This document shows positions 8,459-17,269 of a stretch of 60,709 bases of DNA, piece after piece (position 1 is the stretch's first letter; every line of letters begins with the position of its first letter). The notes under the pieces are model-generated. The model saw only the letters and a program-made list of their open reading frames with translations, had not been told where the DNA came from and ran no database searches. The stretch comes from Clostridiales bacterium (lineage in GTDB: Bacteria; Bacillota; Clostridia; Oscillospirales; Oscillospiraceae), in assembly GCA_029265975.1 (NCBI GenBank), contig JAJUGN010000006.1, positions 1-60,709 of the forward strand, in the 5' to 3' direction. The position numbers and the translations under genes were made by a program.

Positions 8459-8487
8459 ATTATATTATTTATTTTTTGCTTTGTCAA
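8459..8487 (-). promoter_or_regulatory. Consensus sigma-A promoter of the DUF3048 gene
   Basis: Minus strand TTGACA, 17-nt spacer, TATAAT: a perfect vegetative match, 35 nt before the start codon. It lies back to back with the divergent promoter at 8502-8530. Confidence 0.8.
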
Positions 8488-8501
8488 AATATTTTTTGGG
8501 A

Positions 8502-8530
8502 TTGGCTAAAAGCATAAAATAATGTATAAT
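8502..8530 (+). promoter_or_regulatory. Candidate sigma-A promoter of the DUF4364 gene
   Basis: TTGGCT, 17-nt spacer, TATAAT, about 52 nt before the GTG start at 8582. Confidence 0.6.
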
Positions 8531-8581
8531 AAGCTCAGAGCGGTTTTGATAAGGAAATACTTCGCCGCGGAGGGACATGCC

Positions 8582-9109
8582 GTGAACAATTTCGGATTTA
8601 TCCACGATAAGCTGGAAGTAAAAATACTTATTCTTTTCATCCTCAACAGGCTTCCGGAGCCGGTCAACAAGGAGGCCCTCGCAGAGCTGACCTTATGCGA
8701 CAACGGCATAACATACTTTGACTTTGCGGATTCGCTTGGAGAGCTTGTATCAACCGGGCATGTCTACGAAAAAGACGGGAAGTATCTCATAACAGACAAA
8801 GGCTCAAGAAACGTCTCCGAAATCGAAGGCTTGGTCCCATATTCCGTGAGGATAAGGGCTGAAAAGGAGACCAGGAAGCTTTCAAAAGAGCTCATGCGCG
8901 GCGCTATGATAAAAACAAGCTGCGAGGAACGATCCACGGGCGGAGTTACCGTGAGACTATCCCTTTCCGACGGCATCGACAGCGTCATAAACATGGAAGT
9001 TCTCGCGGGAAACGAAAAACAGGCGGAAGCGATAGAGCGCAATTTCAAAAAGAACGCCGAGAAAATTTATAACGCAGTGGTCAACATTCTTCTTAGTGAA
9101 AGCCTCTGA
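8582..9109 (+). CDS. DUF4364 family protein
   Basis: 175 residues. Starts NNFGFIHDKLEVKILILF, the typical opening of this clostridial family, and continues with a winged-helix-like region (residues about 10-70). The GTG at 8582 is used because GGAGGG precedes it by 7 nt; an upstream in-frame ATG at 8522 overlaps the -10 element and is unlikely. A transcriptional-regulator role is often presumed for the family but not shown here. Confidence 0.75.
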   Translation: MNNFGFIHDKLEVKILILFILNRLPEPVNKEALAELTLCDNGITYFDFADSLGELVSTGHVYEKDGKYLITDKGSRNVSEIEGLVPYSVRIRAEKETRKLSKELMRGAMIKTSCEERSTGGVTVRLSLSDGIDSVINMEVLAGNEKQAEAIERNFKKNAEKIYNAVVNILLSESL

Positions 9110-9125
9110 GAGCAGACGAATAAAA

Positions 9126-9160
9126 AACCCCCGACGGTTTATTCTTGCCGCCGGGGGGTT
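9126..9160. terminator. Bidirectional terminator between DUF4364 and glmS
   Basis: Strong hairpin with arms AACCCCCGACGG / GCCGCCGGGGGGTT between two converging genes, with A and T runs outside the arms, so it can serve both. Confidence 0.75.
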
Positions 9161-9193
9161 GTATTGCAATTATATTATACAATTGTGATATAT

Positions 9194-11023
9194 TTATTCG
9201 ACAGTAACGGATTTTGCGAGGTTTCTCGGCTTGTCGATATCGCAGCCGCGCAGCAGTGCAACGTAGTAAGCGAAAAGCTGAAGCGGCACGACGGCGAGAG
9301 ATGGCAGGAACATGTCGCTGATGTCCGGGACGACTATGATATTGTCCGAAACCTGCCTGACGAGAGCTTTGTCTGTTTCCGTAGTAATCGAAAGCACCTT
9401 CGCTTCCCTGGATTTAACCTCGACTATGTTGCTTATGGTTTTTTCGATCAGATTGTGATAAGTCGCGACGGCGATGACCAGGGTGCCGTCCTCCACAAGC
9501 GATATGGTTCCGTGCTTGAGCTCCCCTGCTGCGTATGCGTCGGAATGTATGTATGAGATTTCCTTGAGCTTCAGGGAGCCCTCAAGCGAAAGAGCGTAGT
9601 CTATGTTCCTTCCGATAAAGAAGATGTCCTCATTGTTGAAATACAGCGAAGCCAGGTACTGGATATGCTCTTTTTCGCTTAATATGCGCTCTATTTTTTC
9701 GGGAATTGTGAGCATTTCCGCTACCAGCCTCGCATGCTCGGCTTCGTCTATCGTTTCGCAGCAGTCCGCAAGATAGATGCCAAGAAGATAAGTCACTGCA
9801 AGCTGAGTGCTGTAAGCCTTTGTGGTGGCGACGGCGATTTCAGGTCCGGCCCAGGTATAAATAACGTCGTCGGACTCCTTCGCTATCGTGCTTCCCACGA
9901 CGTTCACAATGGACAGCACATATGCGCCGAGGCGCTTGGCCTCGCGCAGAGCCGCTATCGTGTCCGCCGTAGTGCCGGACTGACTTATGCACAGTACCAT
10001 AGTGTTCTCGTCAAGTATCGGAGAGGCGTAGCGGAATTCGGATGCCAGCGCAATCTCCACCGGTTTGCGGACCAGTTTTTCAAGATTGTATTTAGCCACC
10101 ATTCCGACATGGTAGGAGGAGCCGCAGGCTACTATGTATATTTTCGAGATTTTTTTGGCAAAAGCCGCGTCCAGCCTGATATTTTCAAGCCATACCCTGC
10201 CGTCCTTAATCCTGGGCATGACGGTCTTTTTAATGACGTCGGCCTGCTCCATGATTTCCTTGTACATGAAATGAGCGTAGCCGCCCTTTTCGGCTGCGGA
10301 AACATCCCAATCCACATATGAAACCGGCTTAGTTTTTTCTGCAAGGAAGCCGTCATAAATTTTTACGCCGTCTGAAGTGACCACGGCGTACTCCCCGTCG
10401 TCCATGTAGATTACGTCGCGCGTGTATTTAAGCACAGCGGTAACGTCCGAGGCGATGAAGTTGCCCGTTTCGCTCATTGCGACGATAAGCGGACTGTCCT
10501 TCCTTACTGCTATTATTGTGTCCGGGCAGTCCGAGGACATAATTCCGAGCGCATAGGAGCCCTTAAGCCTGTCGATGGCCTTGTGAACCGCCTCGAGAAG
10601 ATTGCCGGAGTAAAAATAATCGATAAGCTGAGCTACGACTTCGGTATCCGTTTCCGAATGAAACTCCACGCCCTTTGAAATCAGCATTTCCTTGAGCTTA
10701 AGATAGTTTTCTATAATTCCGTTGTGGACGATGGCTATCCTGCCGGAATTGCTGGTATGCGGGTGGGAATTTATGTCTGAGGGCTTGCCGTGAGTGGCCC
10801 AGCGCGTATGCCCTATGCCGGTCGTGCCCGGTACGGCCGCTCCTCCTCCGATCAGGTCTGACAAGACCTGGAGCCGGCCTTCGGCCTTCACGACGTTAAG
10901 CCTGCCGCCGCTGTACACCGATACGCCCGCAGAATCATATCCTCTGTATTCAAGCCTTTTAAGGCCCTCAAGCAGTATGAGGGCGGCCTGTTCAGAGCCG
11001 CTGTAACCAACTATGCCGCACAT
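9194..11023 (-). CDS. glmS: Glutamine--fructose-6-phosphate aminotransferase (isomerizing)
   Basis: Makes glucosamine-6-phosphate from fructose-6-phosphate and glutamine, the entry step to UDP-GlcNAc and peptidoglycan. MCGIVGYSG gives the catalytic Cys2 of the glutaminase domain; two SIS domains follow (SQSGTTADT; later NLAKSVTVE terminus). 609 residues, normal length. Last gene of a dapF-dapL-glmS run with 30-nt gaps. The 30 nt upstream leave no room for a glmS ribozyme, unlike many Firmicutes. GlmM is encoded at 35163-36530. Confidence 0.97.
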   Translation of the reverse strand: MCGIVGYSGSEQAALILLEGLKRLEYRGYDSAGVSVYSGGRLNVVKAEGRLQVLSDLIGGGAAVPGTTGIGHTRWATHGKPSDINSHPHTSNSGRIAIVHNGIIENYLKLKEMLISKGVEFHSETDTEVVAQLIDYFYSGNLLEAVHKAIDRLKGSYALGIMSSDCPDTIIAVRKDSPLIVAMSETGNFIASDVTAVLKYTRDVIYMDDGEYAVVTSDGVKIYDGFLAEKTKPVSYVDWDVSAAEKGGYAHFMYKEIMEQADVIKKTVMPRIKDGRVWLENIRLDAAFAKKISKIYIVACGSSYHVGMVAKYNLEKLVRKPVEIALASEFRYASPILDENTMVLCISQSGTTADTIAALREAKRLGAYVLSIVNVVGSTIAKESDDVIYTWAGPEIAVATTKAYSTQLAVTYLLGIYLADCCETIDEAEHARLVAEMLTIPEKIERILSEKEHIQYLASLYFNNEDIFFIGRNIDYALSLEGSLKLKEISYIHSDAYAAGELKHGTISLVEDGTLVIAVATYHNLIEKTISNIVEVKSREAKVLSITTETDKALVRQVSDNIIVVPDISDMFLPSLAVVPLQLFAYYVALLRGCDIDKPRNLAKSVTVE

Positions 11024-11053
11024 TATGAGTACCTGACCTTTCCGAACCTGACA

Positions 11054-12268
11054 TCAGAGGTTCCTTACTATCCTTTCAACCGCCTCGGCTGCCGACTCCG
11101 CGTCTCCGAACGCCGTCAGCCTGATATATCCCTCCCCGCTCGGGCCGAAGCCCGCGCCCGGGGTGGTAACCACATTTGCCTTGTCAAGCAGTCTGTCGAA
11201 GAAATCCCATGAGCCCATGCCGCCGGGAGTCTTGACCCAGATATAGGGCGCGTTTATCCCACCGAAAACCTGGAGTCCGACTTTTGAAAGGCCCTCGCGT
11301 ATTATCCTCGCGTTGTTCATATAGTAATCGATGACCGCGCGGGTTTCCTTTTTTCCCTGCTCCGTATAAATAGCGGCCGCAGCCTTCTGAATGATATAGG
11401 CGGTGCCGTTGAATCTGGTGCTCTGGCGCCTTCCCCAAAGCCAGTTAAGAGAGACGCCGCCTCGCATCAAGGCTTTCGGAACGACTGTGTACGAGCAGCG
11501 TGTGCCCGTAAAGCCGGCGGTTTTTGAGTAGCTTCTAAACTCGATGGCGCACTCGGCCGCACCATCGATCTCATAAATGGAGTGAGGGATTGAGGGGTCG
11601 GAAATATAGGCCTCGTAGGCCGAGTCGAAAAGGATAACCGAACCGTTCCTGTTTGCGTAATCCACCCATGCCTTGAGCTGCTCCTTAGTGGCCACGGCCC
11701 CCGTCGGGTTGTTCGGGAAGCAGAGATAGATGATGTCCGGCACCTTGCTCGGTATTGAGGGGGTGAAGCAGTTCTCCTCCGTGCAGGGCATATAGACAAG
11801 ATTTGTCCATCGGCCGTCGTTTCCGAAGTCCCCTGCCCTTCCGGCCATTGCGTTGGTGTCGACATAAACAGGGTAAACGGGATCGCAGACAGCGACCGTA
11901 TTGTCAATGTCGAAAATATCGCTTATGTTCGCGCAGTCGCTTTTTGCGCCGTCGCTTATAAAAACCTCGTCCTTTCCGATCTTGACGCCCCTGGCCTCAT
12001 AGTCGTTCTTTACGATTGCATCTATAAGAAAATCATACCCGAAATCGGGACCGTAGCCCTTGAAGGTCGACTTGTGCCCCATTTCGTCCACGGCCTCATG
12101 CAGGGCCTTAATAACGGAAGGAACCAAAGGCTGCGTAACGTCTCCGATTCCTAATTTAATCAGCTTTTTATCCGGATGCGCGGCAGCATAAGCCGAAGCT
12201 CTGCGCGCTGTCTCCGTAAAAAGATAGCTGCCCGGCAGCTTCTGAAAATTTCCGTTTATTTTTGCCAT
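11054..12268 (-). CDS. dapL: LL-diaminopimelate aminotransferase
   Basis: PLP enzyme converting tetrahydrodipicolinate directly to LL-diaminopimelate with glutamate as amino donor, bypassing the succinylated or acetylated branches. [24 protein letters not shown] and the PLP-lysine block SYSKTAGF identify it; 404 residues. SD GGGAG 8 nt before ATG. It lies 29 nt after dapF, whose product uses its product, and upstream of glmS. Confidence 0.95.
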   Translation of the reverse strand: MAKINGNFQKLPGSYLFTETARRASAYAAAHPDKKLIKLGIGDVTQPLVPSVIKALHEAVDEMGHKSTFKGYGPDFGYDFLIDAIVKNDYEARGVKIGKDEVFISDGAKSDCANISDIFDIDNTVAVCDPVYPVYVDTNAMAGRAGDFGNDGRWTNLVYMPCTEENCFTPSIPSKVPDIIYLCFPNNPTGAVATKEQLKAWVDYANRNGSVILFDSAYEAYISDPSIPHSIYEIDGAAECAIEFRSYSKTAGFTGTRCSYTVVPKALMRGGVSLNWLWGRRQSTRFNGTAYIIQKAAAAIYTEQGKKETRAVIDYYMNNARIIREGLSKVGLQVFGGINAPYIWVKTPGGMGSWDFFDRLLDKANVVTTPGAGFGPSGEGYIRLTAFGDAESAAEAVERIVRNL

Positions 12269-12297
12269 AGTGTTTACTCCCTTGCTTATGTTGTACT

Positions 12298-13128
12298 TTA
12301 TATAACGCCGTCGAAGACGATCTCCGCCCCTCCGGTCATGTATATTTCTCCCGAATTCTCATCCCACTCGACTAGGAGCTCTCCGCCTGAGAGGATGATT
12401 TTTGCGGTCCTGCCGCATTTCCCGTTTACATGGGCCGCAGCCAGCACGGCCGAAGCGCCTGTGCCGCAGGCCAGTGTCTCTCCCGAGCCCCGTTCCCATA
12501 CCCGTACTTTATAAACCCCTTCCGAGACCTGCTCCGCAAATTCCACGTTCACGCGCTCCGGAAAAAGGCTGTGGTTTTCGATTGCGGGACCGTAGAGCCT
12601 AATGTCAAGCCTGTCAAGCGCTTCAGTAAAAATCACGCAGTGCGGGTTTCCCATCGAAAGCGCCGTAACGCTGAATATTCTGCCCGCAGCCGCTATAGGC
12701 TTGCCGATAAAATCCTCGTCGGCGACGTTCATCGGCAGCGAGGCGGGCCTAAAGGACGGGACGCCCATATTGACCCTCACGCTTTTTACAGCCCCGTTTT
12801 CAATGTTGAGATGAAGCTTTTTCACCCCGGCCAGAGTTTCAACGAGGAGCTCGTTTCCCTTGCAGATGCCGTGCTCATAGGCGAGTTTTCCGGCGCAGCG
12901 CAGACCGTTCCCGCAGACCTGAGCTTCGGTGCCATCAGCATTATATATTTTCATCTTAAGATTTGCAACTTCTGACGGCAAAATAAGTATTATTCCGTCG
13001 GAACCGATTCCGAAATGCCTGTCGGAGAGCCTTTTCGACAGCTCCGACGGGTTTTGAGGCGGCGCTTCCTCAAAGCAGTTTATGTATATGTAATCGTTTC
13101 CCGCGCCCTGCATTTTTGTGAATTTCAT
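12298..13128 (-). CDS. dapF: Diaminopimelate epimerase
   Basis: Converts LL-diaminopimelate to meso-diaminopimelate for peptidoglycan and lysine. [11 protein letters not shown] opening and the two catalytic cysteines in QVCGNGLRC and LACGTGASA are present; 276 residues. First gene of dapF-dapL-glmS; divergent from the DUF421 gene with a 124-nt gap. Confidence 0.96.
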   Translation of the reverse strand: MKFTKMQGAGNDYIYINCFEEAPPQNPSELSKRLSDRHFGIGSDGIILILPSEVANLKMKIYNADGTEAQVCGNGLRCAGKLAYEHGICKGNELLVETLAGVKKLHLNIENGAVKSVRVNMGVPSFRPASLPMNVADEDFIGKPIAAAGRIFSVTALSMGNPHCVIFTEALDRLDIRLYGPAIENHSLFPERVNVEFAEQVSEGVYKVRVWERGSGETLACGTGASAVLAAAHVNGKCGRTAKIILSGGELLVEWDENSGEIYMTGGAEIVFDGVI

Positions 13129-13252
13129 AGCGATAACCTTCCCGAGTCGGCCCTTCAGTCATTCCGCCATCTTCCCTCGCCCGCGTAGTATTCTGCATCT
13201 CAGGGGAATATTTGCACAGAGATGTACAGAAAATATCGGCGGAGGCGATATT

Positions 13253-13930
13253 TTGGCAATAGTTTTTATCAGGACCATAATCATCTATATAGCTCTGATA
13301 CTTTCTATGCGCCTGATGGGAAAAAGGCAACTGGGAGAGCTTGAACTTTCGGAAGTGGTCATCACCGTACTGATAGCCGACCTCGCTTCTCATCCTCTTC
13401 AGGACATAGGCATCCCGCTTTTGAACGGACTCATACCCATAGCCGTGCTTATGTGCTGCGAGGTGCTCGTGGCGGGCGGAGTAATGAAAAGCATAAAATT
13501 CCGCGCCCTTGTATGCGGACGACCAAACATAATAATAAGGAACGGAAAGATAGACCAGAAGGAAATGGAGCGCTGCCGTCTTTGCCTTGACGAGCTTACG
13601 GAGGATCTGCGTAAAAAGGGGTATGCGGACATCAGCAAAATCAAATACGCCATTCTGGAAACGGACGGAACCCTCAGCGCGCTGCCCTACGCTTCGGAAA
13701 ATCCCCCGAGCGCGGCCGCAATGAAGATTCAGGCGGAGGACTTTTCAATACCGCGATGCGTAATCAGCGACGGCAGGGTGATTGAAAGGATGCTCAGGGA
13801 AAGCGGAAAGGACATGAACTGGCTGAAAAAGCAGCTCAGAAACCGCAACATAAACGACCCCAGGGAGGTTTATTATATGACGGTAGACGATTTTGACAGA
13901 ATATACTTCCTGGAAAAAGAAAAAAAATGA
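13253..13930 (+). CDS. DUF421 (YetF-like) membrane protein
   Basis: 225 residues: N-terminal membrane segments (about residues 1-75) with the family block GKRQLGELELSEVVITVLIA, then a cytoplasmic domain containing RPNIIIRNGKI. TTG at 13253 is preferred as start because GGAGG precedes it by 7 nt; the frame is open further upstream but that extension is low-complexity and not family-like. Overlaps the next gene by ATGA. DUF421 plus DUF4363 is a recurring clostridial pair, of unknown role. Confidence 0.8.
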   Translation: MAIVFIRTIIIYIALILSMRLMGKRQLGELELSEVVITVLIADLASHPLQDIGIPLLNGLIPIAVLMCCEVLVAGGVMKSIKFRALVCGRPNIIIRNGKIDQKEMERCRLCLDELTEDLRKKGYADISKIKYAILETDGTLSALPYASENPPSAAAMKIQAEDFSIPRCVISDGRVIERMLRESGKDMNWLKKQLRNRNINDPREVYYMTVDDFDRIYFLEKEKK

Positions 13931-14307
13931 AAAAAGAAATAGTTTTCGGCATTATTCTGATCTGCATATTCGCCTTAACGTTCGCCAACATTTTTGTACT
14001 GGAAAAAATGGCTCTTGAACTTTCGGCACTGGTCGACGAGTCGATGCGCAGCGCCGAAAGCGGGGACTGGGAAAAAGCCGAGAAAAAAGCGGAAGAGGCT
14101 GAAAGGCTCTGGGATAAAGCGGACCCTTATACGCATATTTTCGTCAGGCATTCCGAGATAGATACGACGACGGACGCGCTCTACGATTTTCTCAAATCGC
14201 TTTACCGGCGCGACGCAGGAGGCGCGAGAGGCGCCCACAAGGCGCTTTCAGCGCATATTTCAAGCATCGTAAGCATGGAAAAAATCACGCTGGGAAGCAT
14301 ATTTTAG
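13927..14307 (+). CDS. DUF4363 family protein
   Basis: 126 residues: one N-terminal membrane segment (residues about 5-25) followed by a helical, charged domain ([19 protein letters not shown]). Translationally coupled to the DUF421 gene (ATGA). Its stop overlaps the stop of convergent nrdR by 4 nt. Function unknown. Confidence 0.8.
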   Translation: MKKEIVFGIILICIFALTFANIFVLEKMALELSALVDESMRSAESGDWEKAEKKAEEAERLWDKADPYTHIFVRHSEIDTTTDALYDFLKSLYRRDAGGARGAHKALSAHISSIVSMEKITLGSIF

Positions 14308-14762
14308 GAGCGCTCGTTCAGAAGCTTGTTCAATTCGGCGAAAAAGGTGTTTATATCCTTGAACTGCCTGTAAACTGATGCAAAGCGGACGTATGCGACC
14401 TCGTCCACCTTTTTCAGCCTGTCCATGACCAGCTCTCCGATTTCCTGACTGCTGACTTCCCTTTCAAGCGAATTCTGAAGCTCCTGCTCAATGTCGTTGG
14501 CGATATCGTCCAGAACGGAAATGGAAACCTGCCGCTTGTCGCAGGCTCGTATCATGCTGTTCAAAAGCTTAACCCTGTCGAAAATCTGGCGGCTTCCGTC
14601 TTTCTTTATGACCACAAGGGGCAGCCTTTCCATTATTTCATAGGTTGTGAATCTTTTCTGGCAGGAAAGGCACTCCCTGCGGCGCCTTATGGTCGTTCCC
14701 TCCTCCGCGGGCCGCGAATCCACGACCTTGCTTTCGCTGTAATTGCAATAGGGACATTTCAT
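14304..14762 (-). CDS. nrdR: Transcriptional repressor NrdR
   Basis: Represses ribonucleotide reductase genes in response to ATP/dATP. MKCPYC...C..C zinc ribbon (residues 1-35), then an ATP-cone ([20 protein letters not shown]). 152 residues. ATG at 14762 has GGAGG upstream; earlier in-frame starts are not needed. Candidate NrdR boxes around its promoter suggest autoregulation. No nrd genes are in the window. Confidence 0.95.
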   Translation of the reverse strand: MKCPYCNYSESKVVDSRPAEEGTTIRRRRECLSCQKRFTTYEIMERLPLVVIKKDGSRQIFDRVKLLNSMIRACDKRQVSISVLDDIANDIEQELQNSLEREVSSQEIGELVMDRLKKVDEVAYVRFASVYRQFKDINTFFAELNKLLNERS

Positions 14763-14777
14763 AAAGTACCTCCGAAG

Positions 14778-14823
14778 TGACAAAATATATTTTTAATTAT
14801 ATCATGTTTACAATATATTGTAT
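14778..14823. promoter_or_regulatory. Paired NrdR boxes flanking the nrdR -10 element
   Basis: CAATATATTG at 14811-14820 matches the known NrdR core CwAtATaTwG at all ten positions. CAAAATATAT at 14781-14790 matches at eight and lies 30 bp away, close to the spacing usual for paired boxes. A minus-strand -10 TATAAT (14796-14801) falls between them, so binding should block the nrdR promoter. Confidence 0.65.
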
Positions 14824-14825
14824 AC

Positions 14826-14860
14826 AAAAAATACAGCCTCTTCAATGAAGCTGTATTTTT
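14826..14860 (-). terminator. Terminator of the DUF6514 gene
   Basis: Arms AAAAATACAGC / GCTGTATTTTT with a small inner stem, ending in a T run on either strand, directly after the DUF6514 stop on the minus strand. Confidence 0.65.
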
Positions 14861-14863
14861 ATT

Positions 14864-15148
14864 CTAAATTATGACACCCAGCATGTCGTCCAGGACGTCT
14901 CTCAGCCCTATTGGAGTAACGGTTCCGTTTGATAAGATTTTCATAATCGCTTCGATTTTTTCTGCGTTGAAGGTTATACCCCTGATCTTGTCATCATCGC
15001 CATTTTCGAGTCTTATTCCGACCCCGTAGCTTTCCGTTTCCGCTTCGTTATTGCCGAGAATATCATCGACTGTTATGTAGTATACGACCTCGTAATTGTT
15101 TTCTGCCTCAGGGCATATTTTTTTTCTGCAATACTCAATTTCCCGCAT
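14864..15148 (-). CDS. DUF6514 family protein
   Basis: 94 residues, acidic, with YYITVDDI and YGVGIRLENG in the first half and TPIGLRDVLDDML at the end, matching a short clostridial family of unknown function. SD AAAGGAG 9 nt upstream of ATG. Monocistronic, with its own terminator. Confidence 0.65.
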   Translation of the reverse strand: MREIEYCRKKICPEAENNYEVVYYITVDDILGNNEAETESYGVGIRLENGDDDKIRGITFNAEKIEAIMKILSNGTVTPIGLRDVLDDMLGVII

Positions 15149-15314
15149 ACCATTCAGCTCCTTTCCCCAATACTTGCGTATAGATTATTCCATATAATAT
15201 GTAAAATTTCCATAAAAACAAATCGCAATTATCGACAAAATACGATTAATTTACAATATATGGTAGAGTATGAAAATTTTTATTCTTGTAAACCACAATA
15301 TTATCTGTAAAATA

Positions 15315-15341
15315 AAAAACAGAGCTTAAAGCTCTGTTTTT
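15315..15341. terminator. AT-flanked hairpin upstream of the 84-residue membrane protein gene
   Basis: AAAAACAGAGC / GCTCTGTTTTT with T runs outward on both strands. No gene ends next to it on the plus side, so it may be a leader hairpin, or insulate the DUF6514 gene at 14864-15148. The rest of 15149-15403 is AT-rich and otherwise unremarkable. Confidence 0.5.
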
Positions 15342-15403
15342 GGGTATTAGCGTTAAATTACGGTTTTCGCGATAAATGCTTTTTAGTCTGGAGCAGATGT
15401 TCT

Positions 15404-15658
15404 ATGTTGAGAAGACTTTTAAAGCGCATGGCGGAGATGTGCGACGAGGCGTATTTTGTGGTGAGGTCATCTGTTGTTCTGACCGCGGTTCTGCTTTCAT
15501 GCTGCCTTCTGATCATGCTTGCCGCCGGCAGATTATCAACGGATACATACAAGCTATACCGTCTTGCCGAGGAGATGTTCCGTATACCGCAGGCGGTGCT
15601 TTTCGTCGCCGCGATCGGCTCGGTTATACTTGAGGAGCACATTACAAAAGACTCCTGA
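15404..15658 (+). CDS. Small two-segment membrane protein, unknown
   Basis: 84 residues: a basic start (MLRRLLKRMAEMC), a hydrophobic segment around residues 23-42 and a second around 62-76. GGAG lies 10 nt before ATG. It overlaps the 3' end of convergent rnmV by 17 nt. Not recognised; the clear membrane pattern is the main reason to accept it. Confidence 0.5.
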   Translation: MLRRLLKRMAEMCDEAYFVVRSSVVLTAVLLSCCLLIMLAAGRLSTDTYKLYRLAEEMFRIPQAVLFVAAIGSVILEEHITKDS

Positions 15659-16220
15659 GCTCGTCAAGGGTGTAAAGCGCGTTCAATACCTCCAGCAGGG
15701 CGTTTGAGCTGAGTTTAGACGGCAGGCCGAGCCTCTGGGCGAGCGCCGCCCTGCGCTCCGCGGAGCCGTTTGCGCCGGACAGCCCCAGCGAGAAGAGGTC
15801 CGCCTTTGTAATGTTATTGACTATTCTGCTTTGCTGACCGTCCTCAAATGTCGCGCCCGCTCTCCGCAGGGCCTCGAGCAGTACTTCAGGGGCCATGCCC
15901 TCCACACCCAGCTTTCCCTCCTTTGAAACGGCGTTTTTACGCCGTTCTTTTCCTTTAATATCGGGAATATAGGCGTGCTTTACATTTTCGGAGGCTATCG
16001 CACCTTTAAGATAGTTGCGTATAATGAAGCCGGCGCCGTCGCCGTCCGTGAGTATTATTACTCCCCTTTTTTCTGCAAGCCTTCTTATGAGCTCAAGCTT
16101 TTCCCTGTCCGAGAATATCCCGAAGCCTGAGGTTTCAACGATTGAAGCGTCTACTACCTGAGACAGGGCGTTTTTGTCGTATCTGCCCTCGACGACAATG
16201 ATTTCGCTGACCTTAAGCAT
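15642..16220 (-). CDS. rnmV: Ribonuclease M5
   Basis: Toprim-domain RNase that trims precursor 5S rRNA. VEGRYDKNAL and LTDGDGAGFIIRN hold the Toprim Glu and Asp residues; 192 residues. It precedes no rsmA here (that gene is at 2353-3210) and instead follows holA by 8 nt in a comEC-holA-rnmV run. Confidence 0.88.
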   Translation of the reverse strand: MLKVSEIIVVEGRYDKNALSQVVDASIVETSGFGIFSDREKLELIRRLAEKRGVIILTDGDGAGFIIRNYLKGAIASENVKHAYIPDIKGKERRKNAVSKEGKLGVEGMAPEVLLEALRRAGATFEDGQQSRIVNNITKADLFSLGLSGANGSAERRAALAQRLGLPSKLSSNALLEVLNALYTLDELRSLL

Positions 16221-16228
16221 AGAATCTC

Positions 16229-17269
16229 CTACCCGACCGCAAGCTTGATGAGCATAATCGTTAATAGCTCCTCGTCTTCGGTATTTAAGCGCTTCATACG
16301 GTAATCCGTGTCAGCGCAGAGCATAACCGCGTTTTCGCACCAGGCGAGAGACATCCGTCTTGCGTTTTCCATAAGCAGCCTGGCAGAATACTCGTTTTTT
16401 ATTTCGCAAAGCGCCTGAAGAAATGCCTTGTCCTTTCCACGCTCCATGCAAAGCTTCGCATAGTATATCTGCCGAAGCTGCTTTGCGATGACGGCAAGCA
16501 GCTTTATCGGCGGCTCCCTCAGCTGGAGAAGGTCCCCCATGATTGAAGCGCTCCTGTCGAAATCTCTTTTCGCTATCGCGTCCGTCATGTCAAAGACCCT
16601 TGCCGAGATGACCGGAGTTCCCACGGCGTCTATGTCCGCCCTTGAGATTTTTCTGGTTTTGCAATAAGCCGCTATTTTCTCGGCTTCGGTTATCAGGGAC
16701 GTCATGGAGTCTCCGCAGAGGAAAATCATGTATTGCGCGTCCTCGCGGTCGATGTCGTGACCGAGCGCCCGAAAGCGCCGGGCGAGCCAGACAGTCAGGT
16801 CGGCGTCGCTTTGAGGCCTGAATTCAACCGAACTGCCGACTTTTTTTATTGTATGATGTATCTTTAGGTTTGCCGAAGGCTTGAATTCCGGATCGGAAAA
16901 GAAGAAAACCAGGCAGCAGTACTCCGGAATGTCTTTTATTACCGACTCTAGCCGCTCCCTCGTCTCCTCGCCGGCCTTGTAAAAATCAAAGTCGCGCACC
17001 TCGACGAGAGTGCGCTCCGCGAAGACCGGCAGCATGTCAACTGCTGCCGAGAGCGCGTTTATGTCCAGGTTTTTGTCATCAAAATACTTGAAGTTAAACT
17101 CCGCAAGCCCATCCGGCAGCAGGAGTTTTTTCATTTCTTTGTAGTAGTGCTCCTTAAGATAGGCTTCCTCGCCCCACAAGACGTACAGGGGCTTCAGCGC
17201 GTTTGAGGAAATAGCCTTCTTGAGCTCGGAGTACTCGGTATTTTCCTTAACTTCCTTTTTATATGCCAT
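16229..17269 (-). CDS. holA: DNA polymerase III subunit delta
   Basis: Clamp-loader subunit that opens the sliding clamp. 346 residues; the opening block PLYVLWGEEAYLKEHY and the ERTLVEVRDFDF stretch fit HolA. Start ATG shares one base with the comEC stop (TGATG), implying coupling. Confidence 0.9.
   Translation of the reverse strand: MAYKKEVKENTEYSELKKAISSNALKPLYVLWGEEAYLKEHYYKEMKKLLLPDGLAEFNFKYFDDKNLDINALSAAVDMLPVFAERTLVEVRDFDFYKAGEETRERLESVIKDIPEYCCLVFFFSDPEFKPSANLKIHHTIKKVGSSVEFRPQSDADLTVWLARRFRALGHDIDREDAQYMIFLCGDSMTSLITEAEKIAAYCKTRKISRADIDAVGTPVISARVFDMTDAIAKRDFDRSASIMGDLLQLREPPIKLLAVIAKQLRQIYYAKLCMERGKDKAFLQALCEIKNEYSARLLMENARRMSLAWCENAVMLCADTDYRMKRLNTEDEELLTIMLIKLAVG

Noticed and set aside
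11024-11053. glmS ribozyme
   Set aside because: Only 30 nt lie between dapL and glmS.
13118-13252. N-terminal extension of the DUF421 protein to 13118
   Set aside because: The extension overlaps dapF, is not family-like, and the TTG at 13253 has a well-spaced GGAGG.
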